This document shows positions 1 through 6,760 of a stretch of DNA of 64,000 nt, in pieces. The DNA is from Roseiarcus sp963770035. Lineage in GTDB: Bacteria > Pseudomonadota > Alphaproteobacteria > Rhizobiales > Beijerinckiaceae. The notes under the pieces are model-generated. The model made no database searches. It had not been told where the DNA came from and saw nothing but the letters and a program-made list of their open reading frames with translations. The stretch is taken from positions 256,260 through 320,259 of the forward strand of contig CAVYON010000026.1 of the NCBI GenBank assembly GCA_963770035.1, given 5' to 3'. A program made the position numbers and the translations under genes. The number at the start of each line of letters is the position of its first letter. The first letter of the stretch is position 1.

Positions 1-2
1 GC

Positions 3-1274
3 CTGACCGCGGCCAAGATCGATATTCTCGGCGACTCGGGCGCCTACGCCTCAGTTGGCGGCAAGGTGCTCGAGCGCGCCGCCGGCCACGCCTGCGGGCC
101 CTACCGGATGCCCGCGCTCGAGGTCGAGGCGGTGGCGGCCTACACCAACAATCCGCCCTGCGGGGCGATGCGCGGCTTTGGCGTCAACCAGACGAGCTTC
201 GCCATCGAAGGCTGCCTGGATCTGCTCGCGGCCAAGGTCGGGCTCGACGGCTGGGAAATGCGCTGGAGGAACATCGTGCGGGTTGGCGACCTGACGACGG
301 CCGGACAGACGCTCGAAAAATCGGTCGGGGCGGAGAAAACCCTGCTCGCGGTGAAGCCCGCCTATGACGCGGCGCGCGACAGGGGCCGAGCGGTCGGGAT
401 CGCCTGCGGTTTCAAGAACTCGGGCCTCGGCAACGGCGCGATCGAATACGGCAAGTGCCGGCTGGTCGTCGAGCCCGCTGGGGTTGTCGAGCTCTACACC
501 GGCTTCACCGAGATGGGCCAGGGGCTCTTGACCGTCCTCACCCAATGCGCGGTCGAGGTCACCGGCCTGCCCGCCCAGGCGTTCCGGCCGATGGTCAACA
601 GCCGCTTCGAACTCGGCTGCGGCCAGACGACCGGCTCGCGCGCCAGCCTGCTGGCCGGTCGCGCCGTGATCGATGCGGCCGAGAAACTGAAGGCCGACCT
701 TGACGCCGGCCGGGCGCTTGCAGAGCTTGAGGGCAACATCTACGCCGGCGAGACGCGGATCGACGACACCACCGCCGAGGGCCAACTCAAGGGCGGCAAG
801 GTCAAGACCCACACGACCTACGGCTTTGCGACCCAGGTCGTGGTCCTCGATGAGAACGGCGCGCTCGAGACGGTGATCGCCGCCCACGACGTCGGCCGGG
901 CGCTGAATCCGCAGCAATGCGAGGCGCAGATCCAGGGCGCCGTGCATATGGGGCTCGGTTACGCCCTGACGGAGGAGCTTCCCTGCAAGGACGGCATGCC
1001 GGTGACGTTCAAGCTGCGCGAGATCGGCGCGCTGCGCGCCCAGCACATGCCCGAAGTCGAGGTCATTCTGGTCGAGGAGCCCGAGCCCGAGGGGCCGTTC
1101 GGGGCCAAGGGGGTCGGCGAGATCGGCCTGGTGCCAACCGCCGGCGCCGTCGCGGGGGCGCTTGCCGCGTTCGATGGCGTCAGGCGCATGCGCCTGCCGA
1201 TGAAGGATTCGCCGGCCGCGCGAGCCATCAACGTCGGCCGAATTCCCGACGGCGAGCGGGCCTCCTGGCGGTGA
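3..1274 (+). CDS. Molybdenum hydroxylase large subunit (xanthine dehydrogenase family), 5' partial
   Basis: C-terminal part of a molybdopterin-binding subunit of the xanthine dehydrogenase/aldehyde oxidase family, which hydroxylates purines or related heterocycles. The frame is open from the window edge, so the start lies outside. Visible family marks are the GFTEMGQG stretch of the cofactor-binding domain, a region rich in Gly/Ala/Arg around the second cofactor loop, and GAKGVGEIG near the end, where the Glu corresponds to the family's catalytic glutamate. The stop overlaps the next gene's GTG start (GTGA), so it is probably cotranscribed with the SsnA-like hydrolase. That pairing resembles loci for purine catabolism. 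The substrate cannot be told from this fragment. Confidence 0.88.
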   Translation: MTAAKIDILGDSGAYASVGGKVLERAAGHACGPYRMPALEVEAVAAYTNNPPCGAMRGFGVNQTSFAIEGCLDLLAAKVGLDGWEMRWRNIVRVGDLTTAGQTLEKSVGAEKTLLAVKPAYDAARDRGRAVGIACGFKNSGLGNGAIEYGKCRLVVEPAGVVELYTGFTEMGQGLLTVLTQCAVEVTGLPAQAFRPMVNSRFELGCGQTTGSRASLLAGRAVIDAAEKLKADLDAGRALAELEGNIYAGETRIDDTTAEGQLKGGKVKTHTTYGFATQVVVLDENGALETVIAAHDVGRALNPQQCEAQIQGAVHMGLGYALTEELPCKDGMPVTFKLREIGALRAQHMPEVEVILVEEPEPEGPFGAKGVGEIGLVPTAGAVAGALAAFDGVRRMRLPMKDSPAARAINVGRIPDGERASWR

Positions 1275-2455
1275 AACACGCCCTCGTCGTCGGGCCGGAT
1301 CGTCATGGGCTTAGCGTGGCGATCGACGACGGCCGCGTGGTCGCTGAGCCGCCTGCCGGCGCGGCGCGCCTCCCCTGTTCCGATGGCGAGATCGCCCCGG
1401 GCGCCGTCTGCGCCCACACTCATCTCTACAGCGGCCTCGCCCGCTACGGCCTGCCACCGCCCGCGCCGCCGCCGCGGAATTTCCTCGAGATCCTCGAACG
1501 CGTGTGGTGGCGCCTCGACCGCGCGCTCGATGCGCCAAGCCTCGACGCCGCGGCGCGCGACTATGTCGCCCGGGCGCTCCTCGCGGGCGTGACGACGCTC
1601 ATCGATCATCACGAATCGCCGAACCTGATCGAGGATTCGCTGCCCATCCTGGCCGCGGCCTCATCCGACCTCGGCATCCGGGCGCTCCTCTGCTATGGCG
1701 CGAGCGAGCGCAATTTCGGGCGCGAAGAGGCGCGGCGCGGGCTCGCGGCCTGCCGCAACATCCCAGCTTCGCCGCTGGTCCGCGGCCTCGTCGGGCTGCA
1801 CGCGAGCTTCACCGTATCGGACGACACGATCCGGGAGGCGGGCGCTCTGGCACGCGCGCTCGGGACCGTCGTGCACGTCCATGTCGCCGAGGACGGGGCG
1901 GACGTCGAGGACGCCCGCCGGCGCGGCTATGTCGGTCCGCTCGAGCGCCTGATCGAGCTCGACGCCCTGCCGCCAGGCTCGATCCTCGCCCACGGCGTGC
2001 ATCTCGGCGGCGATCAGGTGAGGCGCGCCGTGGCCGCCGGCGCGTGGTTCGTCCACAATCCACGCTCGAACGAGGGCAACCGCGTCGGCTATGCGGCCGC
2101 GTTGTCGGCGACGTCGCGGGTGGCGCTCGGGGTCGACGGGTGGGACCCGGACATGACGGTTGAGGAGGCGGCGCTGAAGCGGCTCGCCGCTGCGAACGGG
2201 GACGCCGGCGCCGACGGCCGGCTGGCGGCCGGACAGGCGCTGGCGGCGGAGCGCTTCGGCGCGGCGAGCCGGGCGCTCTCTTCCGGTTCGCTCGGCGACC
2301 TCGTCGTGCGGCGCGACGGCAAGGTCGCGCACGTCGTCGTCGGCGGCCGCGTGGTCGTCCGCGACGGCGCGCTCATGACCGGCGATTTCGAGCGGATCAC
2401 GGCCGACGGCCGCGCCGAGGCCGGGCGCCTCTGGGCGCGGATGGCGGAGATCTGA
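1271..2455 (+). CDS. SsnA-like metal-dependent amidohydrolase
   Basis: A 394-residue amidohydrolase-superfamily enzyme, closest in layout to the SsnA/chlorohydrolase branch that deaminates or dechlorinates ring compounds. Metal ligands are visible: His49-x-His51 in CAHTHLYSG, a later LHASFTV segment, HVHVAED, and LGVDGWDPDM carrying the usual Asp. The GTG start at 1271 overlaps the upstream stop by four bases, and the protein reads as family from this codon, so longer in-frame versions are rejected. Its coupling to a molybdenum hydroxylase gene suggests a shared heterocycle pathway. The exact substrate is inference. Confidence 0.85.
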   Translation: MKHALVVGPDRHGLSVAIDDGRVVAEPPAGAARLPCSDGEIAPGAVCAHTHLYSGLARYGLPPPAPPPRNFLEILERVWWRLDRALDAPSLDAAARDYVARALLAGVTTLIDHHESPNLIEDSLPILAAASSDLGIRALLCYGASERNFGREEARRGLAACRNIPASPLVRGLVGLHASFTVSDDTIREAGALARALGTVVHVHVAEDGADVEDARRRGYVGPLERLIELDALPPGSILAHGVHLGGDQVRRAVAAGAWFVHNPRSNEGNRVGYAAALSATSRVALGVDGWDPDMTVEEAALKRLAAANGDAGADGRLAAGQALAAERFGAASRALSSGSLGDLVVRRDGKVAHVVVGGRVVVRDGALMTGDFERITADGRAEAGRLWARMAEI

Positions 2456-2595
2456 AGCCTCCCCCCGTGGGCCGACTGTCGCGCTCCGGGCAAATCGTAC
2501 GTCGCTCGAGGCGCCAAATTGTAGCCGCGCTGATCGCGGCGGGCGCGGTCACCGACCGCGCCTACAGGGCGCGATCCGACCGAAAGGCAAGGCGC

Positions 2596-2814
2596 TCAGG
2601 CGCGTCGCGCGCCGCTTTCGGCGACAGGCACGCAGGTTCCGGGCACCGGGCAGACGGAGGCGCAGTGCGGGGTGTCGTGGAACCCCTGGCACTCGTTGCA
2701 TTTGGCCGGGTCGATCACATAGGTGAACCGGTCCATGCCGATCGCCTCGTTCGGGCAGTCCAGCTCGCAGGCGCCGCAACTGGTGCAGAGCTCGGGGACG
2801 ATCCGATAGACCAT
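2596..2814 (-). CDS. 2[4Fe-4S] ferredoxin (YfhL/FdxN-like)
   Basis: A 72-residue low-potential ferredoxin. The first cluster motif is CTSCGACELDCP (CxxCxxCxxxCP). The second is CNECQ with an eight-residue insert before CASVCP, the spacing of the YfhL/FdxN type. It lies convergent to the amidohydrolase and divergent from the ModA-like gene. It could supply electrons to nearby redox enzymes, but no specific partner is shown. The start is an ATG with no competing in-frame start upstream. The family call is sure, the job is not. Confidence 0.9.
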   Translation of the reverse strand: MVYRIVPELCTSCGACELDCPNEAIGMDRFTYVIDPAKCNECQGFHDTPHCASVCPVPGTCVPVAESGARRA

Positions 2815-2986
2815 AAAACCCTTCTCCGACGCGTTTTGGGGCGACGCCGCCGCGGCGCGCGCTTAAGGCCCGTTGTTAGGGGCGCCGCGCCGTTTCCACA
2901 ATCCGAACGCCTGCGACGGATGGAAGCGGCGCGCCGCTGCGCTATACCACGCCAGACAGGACACCGACATCGCTCTGGAGGCCGTC

Positions 2987-3679
2987 ATGGCGCAACCGAT
3001 CACCGGCATTTCCTCGATGGCGACGCGACGGGTGCTTGCTGAACTCGCGCGAGCCTACGAGGCGGCGACGGGCGAACGCGTCGCGATCGAGGCCATCGGC
3101 GGCGTCGACGCCGCCAAGCGGGTGCGCGCCGGAGAGGCGTTCGACGTGGTCGCGCTCGCCGCAAACGCCATGGCCGGGCTCGAAGCCGAGGGCCATGTCC
3201 TGGCAGGAAGCGTCGTCGGTTTCGTTCGCTCGCCGATGGCGCTCGCGATCCGCGCGGGCGCGCAAAGGCCGGACATCCGCGACGAGGATGGGGTTCGGGG
3301 CGCGCTGACCGCCGCCCGGAGCATCGGCTATTCGACCGGGCCGAGCGGCGCGCATCTTCTCGAAGTCGCGAGGAGCTGGGGACTCGATCCGGCCGGCGAC
3401 GCGCCGCGGTTCGTTCAGGCCAAGCCCGGCCTGCCCGTTGCCGTGCTGGTGGCGAAAGGCGACGCGGAGATCGGCGTTCAGCAGCTCAGCGAATTCCTCG
3501 ACGAGCCCGGGATCGACATCGTCGGCCTTGTCCCCGCGCCCGTCCAATCGGTCACGACCTTCTCGATCGGCGTTGGCGCGCGGACGGCGCGGATCGAAGA
3601 CGCCGAGGGGTTGATCGCCTTCCTCACCGCTCCGGCGACGGCCGAAACCAAGCGCCGGCTCGGGATGGAGCCGGCTTAG
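2987..3679 (+). CDS. Cytosolic ModA-like substrate-binding protein
   Basis: A 230-residue protein of the type 2 periplasmic-binding fold, related to ModA and molybdate/oxyanion-binding proteins. The typical start (MAQPITGISSMATRRVL) leads straight into the first beta strand with no signal peptide, so it probably stays in the cytoplasm. Conserved marks are EAIGGVDAAKRVRAGEAFDVV and the late YSTGPSGAHL segment. GGAG lies six bases before the ATG at 2987, which is why this start is preferred over an upstream codon at 2873. No permease or ATPase is next to it. The nearby molybdenum enzyme is suggestive only. A sensor or storage role is possible. Confidence 0.75.
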   Translation: MAQPITGISSMATRRVLAELARAYEAATGERVAIEAIGGVDAAKRVRAGEAFDVVALAANAMAGLEAEGHVLAGSVVGFVRSPMALAIRAGAQRPDIRDEDGVRGALTAARSIGYSTGPSGAHLLEVARSWGLDPAGDAPRFVQAKPGLPVAVLVAKGDAEIGVQQLSEFLDEPGIDIVGLVPAPVQSVTTFSIGVGARTARIEDAEGLIAFLTAPATAETKRRLGMEPA

Positions 3680-3714
3680 GGCGGGAGGATTCAGGTTCGC
3701 GCGGATCCTGAATC

Positions 3715-3958
3715 GCCTGTTAGCAGGCAATTCTGTTGCCCCGCGGTCCACGCTCCGTTCCAGAAAATCATGTAATGTCATGGCGTTGCGAGGACTGCAA
3801 CCCGGTAATTGTGGACTGGACGGGGCGCGGAGCAGGCGCCTTAACAGGACCGGAACAGTGGTCAAAAGTGCCCTTATCAGGGTCAAAATGGTAAGAACAG
3901 GCAGGCGAAACCATGCACGAGAGCAGGCGTCGCCGGGTTGCAAAATGACCCGCGACCG
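3715..3958. repeat. Dispersed element, copy A, with helically phased AACAGG/ATCAGG repeats
   Basis: This non-coding stretch is a diverged copy of 42538-42790. Shared blocks in the same order are a GCCTG(T/C)TAGCAGGC palindrome, GTTCCAGAAA, an ACTGCAACC/CTTGCAACC block, TAACAGGACCGGAACAG, TCAGGG(T)CAAAA and GGCGAAAC. AACAGG-like hexamers start at 3843, 3854, 3876 and 3896, close to multiples of one DNA turn. Its function is unknown. Candidates are a decayed mobile-element end, a protein-binding array or a structured RNA. Confidence 0.65.
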
Positions 3959-3973
3959 CCATCGCGAGCCGCG

Positions 3974-4020
3974 ATAGGGCGTCGTAGACGCCCGTCTGTC
4001 GACGGGCTTTGGCGGCGCGC
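3974..4020 (+). repeat. GGGCGTC palindromic intergenic repeat, copy 1
   Basis: ATAGGGCGTC, then a short loop, then GACGCCCGTCT and CGACGGGCTTTGG. The same order of blocks occurs at 34613-34659 and 34744-34790 and, inverted, at 13685-13728. A small dispersed intergenic repeat able to form a hairpin. Confidence 0.7.
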
Positions 4021-4186
4021 CGATCCAGGGGAACGTCGGGAGCCCACGTTCCTCTGGATCGCCGCGTCCACCCGCGCGGCTCCTCCAATGCCGGTCCAAT
4101 GCCGGACCGGGGCGCTCCCCCTTCCCCAATCGCATTCTTTTCTGGCGTGGTCCGGACGGACGGCGCTCCTTTTTTGCGCATGGCGC

Positions 4187-4218
4187 TTGACAAAGATTGT
4201 CTTAGATATATCTTAGAT
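4187..4218 (+). promoter_or_regulatory. Promoter and probable operator of the PadR gene
   Basis: TTGACA at 4187-4192 makes a good -35. TCTTAGAT occurs twice, at 4200-4207 and 4211-4218, eleven bases apart, and contains the palindrome AGATATATCT. A repeat placed one helical turn apart on top of the -10 region is what an autorepressing PadR-type dimer would use. Binding by the adjacent PadR protein is inference. Confidence 0.6.
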
Positions 4219-4259
4219 GCGTCGCCAGACAGGCGACGCTCAATAGAACAGGAAACATC

Positions 4260-4886
4260 ATGAGACATCACAGACACATCAGCGACGACGCGGAGCGCGG
4301 CTTCGGATTTCGGCACGGACACGGCGATCCCATTCTGCACGGCGAAGGCCGGCATGGCCCCGGCCGACGCGGCTTTGGTCCGCGCGGCTTTGGCCGCCGC
4401 GGCGGCGAGGACGGCGAAGGGCGGGGACGCGGCCGCATGTTCGAGGGCGGCGAACTCCGTCTCGTCATGCTGCTGCTGATGGAGGCCGAGCCCCGCCATG
4501 GCTACGACATCATCCGCGAGATCGAAAGCCGCACCGGCGGCGCCTACGCGCCGAGCCCCGGCGTCGTCTATCCGACCCTGACGCTGCTCGAGGAAATCGG
4601 CCAGGTCGAAATCCGCGCCTCGGAAGGGTCGAAGAAGCTGCACGCCATCACCCCCACGGGCCTCGCCCAGCTCAACGCCAATCGGGCGGAGGCCGAGGCG
4701 GCGCTGGCGCGGCTCGACGCGCTCGGACGCAAGGAAGAGGCGCTCGACGCCGGCCCGATCTATCGCGCCATGTCGAACCTCAAGGCGGCGCTGAGGCAGC
4801 GCCTCTCGGGCGAAGCCGACAAGCCGCTCCTCTTCGCCATCGCCGACGCGATCGACGAAGCGGCGCGCCGCATCGAGCGGCTGTGA
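4260..4886 (+). CDS. PadR-family transcriptional regulator with Gly/Arg/His-rich N-terminus
   Basis: A 208-residue regulator. Residues about 1-60 are a low-complexity run of Gly, Arg, His and Asp. The PadR winged-helix domain follows (MLLLMEAEPRHGYDIIREIE, then PSPGVVYPTLTLLEEIGQ), and a C-terminal helix probably dimerises. The histidine-rich tail could bind metal, which would suit an iron-linked neighbour. AGGA lies six bases before the ATG. The stop overlaps a GTG of the following siderophore-interacting gene, so the two are one transcript. The ligand is unknown. Confidence 0.88.
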   Translation: MRHHRHISDDAERGFGFRHGHGDPILHGEGRHGPGRRGFGPRGFGRRGGEDGEGRGRGRMFEGGELRLVMLLLMEAEPRHGYDIIREIESRTGGAYAPSPGVVYPTLTLLEEIGQVEIRASEGSKKLHAITPTGLAQLNANRAEAEAALARLDALGRKEEALDAGPIYRAMSNLKAALRQRLSGEADKPLLFAIADAIDEAARRIERL

Positions 4887-4897
4887 GGGAGAGGGCC

Positions 4898-5668
4898 GTG
4901 GACGCCGCCGCGCCGCAGATCCACCGGATCGAGCGCATCCGCCGCGAGCCGAAGCGCCGCCGTCTCACGGTCGGGGGCGCGCATTGGCTCACGCCGAAGA
5001 TGCGCCGGATCGTGCTGACTTCGCCGGAGCTCGCGGATTTCGCCAGTGCGGCGCCGGACGATCACATCAAGGTGTTCGTCCCCGACCTCGCCGCGCCCGG
5101 CGGCGTCGCCATGCGCGACTATACGCCGCGCATATTCGATGTCGCGGCCGCAACGCTGACGATCGACTTCGCCGTGCACGAGGCGGGTCCAGCGACGGCC
5201 TGGGCGCTCGGCGCCCGTCCCGGCGATCCACTGGAGATCGGCGGCCCCCGCGGCTCGCTGGTCGTCGCCGACGATTTCGACTGGCGCCTGCTCATTGGCG
5301 ACGAGACCGCGCTGCCGGCGATCGGCCGCCGGGTCGAAGGCCTGCGCGCAGGCGTTCCGGTGACGACCGTGGTGGTCGTCGACGACGCCGACGAAACCCA
5401 GGCCTTTGCGACCCGCGCCGACTGGCGGCCGATCTGGGTCGGACGATCCGGCCGCGACCGCAGCGACGCGGCGCTCCTCAGGCAGGCGCTCGACAAGTGG
5501 GCGCCGCCGCAAGGCGACGGCTACGTCTGGATCGCCGCTGAGGCCCAGGTCGCCCGCGCGCTCAAGGCCCACATGCTCGAGGACCGGGGCCATCCGAAGG
5601 CCTGGCTCAAGGCGGCCGGCTACTGGGTCAGCGGCAAGGCCGGCCAGAGCGAGAAGATGGAAAGCTGA
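4898..5668 (+). CDS. Siderophore-interacting protein, FAD-dependent ferric reductase
   Basis: A 256-residue SIP-family enzyme (ViuB/SIP class) that reduces ferric siderophores in the cytoplasm to release iron. The FAD-binding signature is MRDYTPRIFD, followed by GPRGSLVVADD and a C-terminal NAD(P)-binding half with YVWIAAEAQVARALK. The GTG at 4898 is preferred over the overlapping GTG at 4883 because GGAG ends six bases before it. It is coupled to the PadR gene. No siderophore transporter or receptor is in view. Confidence 0.88.
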   Translation: MDAAAPQIHRIERIRREPKRRRLTVGGAHWLTPKMRRIVLTSPELADFASAAPDDHIKVFVPDLAAPGGVAMRDYTPRIFDVAAATLTIDFAVHEAGPATAWALGARPGDPLEIGGPRGSLVVADDFDWRLLIGDETALPAIGRRVEGLRAGVPVTTVVVVDDADETQAFATRADWRPIWVGRSGRDRSDAALLRQALDKWAPPQGDGYVWIAAEAQVARALKAHMLEDRGHPKAWLKAAGYWVSGKAGQSEKMES

Positions 5669-5802
5669 GCGTCCGCCAAACGGCGATGTCGCCGATAGGC
5701 GGATAGCGACCGTTGGTCGAACGGCGGGGATGGGCAGAATAGTCGGCGTACAAGGGCTACGGGAGCCGAGCCCTAAGTTTTTCCCTGGAGGTTATCGTAA
5801 TT

Positions 5803-5816
5803 TTGATCTCGCTCAA
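5803..5816 (+). promoter_or_regulatory. FNR/FixK-like box upstream of the nitroreductase gene
   Basis: TTGATCTCGCTCAA fits TTGA-N6-TCAA, the consensus of FNR/FixK/Dnr regulators, with one mismatch to the strict TTGAT-N4-ATCAA form. Its centre is about 100 bases before the nitroreductase start. It implies induction at low oxygen or by nitrogen oxides. The regulator itself is not in this window. Confidence 0.55.
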
Positions 5817-5909
5817 TCGCAGTTGCCTGCCTCGAGCTTAGTTTGCGTTCAGGAAGGTGTTGGGGGTCCCGCTAGTGGGTGGCGAACACTCCGAGATGGA
5901 GAAGAAGCC

Positions 5910-6641
5910 ATGACGATCGCACGGCGTCCATTTCTCGCTGGCCTTGGACTGGCTGTAACAGCGCCTACGCTGATGAATATCCCTTCAATGGCAATAGCGT
6001 CCGCGGCGGCAAAGGATGCCCCTGCGGAGGTGATGATCCCGATTCAACTCCTGCCGCCGCAAATCCATGGTGGAAAACCCGTCATGGAGGCGTTGTCTCT
6101 GCGTTCCAGCAATCGCGACTTTTCTGGTGAGGATCTGCCCGACCAGACCTTGTCCGACCTGCTTTGGGCGGCGTTTGGGATCAATCGTCCCGCCAATGGG
6201 ATGCGCACGGCTCCGTCCGCAGTGGATTGGACGGAGATCGATATATACGTGGTCATGCGGAACGGCGCCTTCATTTATGACGCGGTGGCCAATAGCCTGA
6301 AACCTGTAGTGAGCGGGGATTTCCGCGCCGACACCGGCACGCAGCCGTTCGTCAAGGATGCGGCAGTCAATTTAGTGTACGTGGCGAACGCGAGTCGAAT
6401 GACGCGGCCCGACTTCATACCTAAGCCGATCTTGGACGACGCCTTTAGAGTGAAGGATTACCTGAACTGGGCGGATGCTGCTGTGATCGCGGAGAACGTG
6501 TACATCTTCGCAGCATCGGAAGGACTATCGACTGTTGTTCGAACGCTGATTGATAGGCCTGCATTAGCCAAGACGTTAATACTCGGCTCGGAGCAAACTG
6601 TCATCTTGGCGCAAAGCGTAGGGTTCCCGAAGAAGGCGTGA
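5910..6641 (+). CDS. Exported nitroreductase-like (SagB/ThcOx-type) flavoprotein
   Basis: A 243-residue protein with an N-terminal export signal (RRPFLAGLGLAVTAPT, twin-Arg-like, then a small-residue cleavage region near residue 30). The nitroreductase fold follows: LSLRSSNRDFSGEDLPDQTLSDLLWAAFGI is the classic FMN-binding start, and a late NVYIFAASEGL segment matches the family. It resembles the short SagB/ThcOx-like nitroreductases. Export means NAD(P)H cannot reach it directly, so it would need electrons from a membrane partner. The next gene could supply them. The region is less GC-rich than its neighbours, suggesting acquisition. The substrate is unknown. Confidence 0.75.
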   Translation: MTIARRPFLAGLGLAVTAPTLMNIPSMAIASAAAKDAPAEVMIPIQLLPPQIHGGKPVMEALSLRSSNRDFSGEDLPDQTLSDLLWAAFGINRPANGMRTAPSAVDWTEIDIYVVMRNGAFIYDAVANSLKPVVSGDFRADTGTQPFVKDAAVNLVYVANASRMTRPDFIPKPILDDAFRVKDYLNWADAAVIAENVYIFAASEGLSTVVRTLIDRPALAKTLILGSEQTVILAQSVGFPKKA

Positions 6642-6760
6642 GCCTCGGGTCTTTGTACAACTGAAGCGGACGGGCGCCGGCGCATGTCGGACGAGGCGCT
6701 CGCCACCATCGTGACGATGCGTGCCCGCCTCTGTGGCTCTTGGCGCGGAAGACCCTCCCC

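Noticed and set aside
917..1270. An N-terminal extension of the amidohydrolase frame upstream of 1271
   Set aside because: This part is the shadow of the molybdenum hydroxylase gene; the GTG at 1271 overlaps its stop and the protein reads as family only from there.
3768..4643. Minus-strand frame of 291 codons over the PadR promoter region
   Set aside because: It overlaps the PadR gene and copy A of the repeat, has Arg/Ser-rich shadow composition, and shows no domain.
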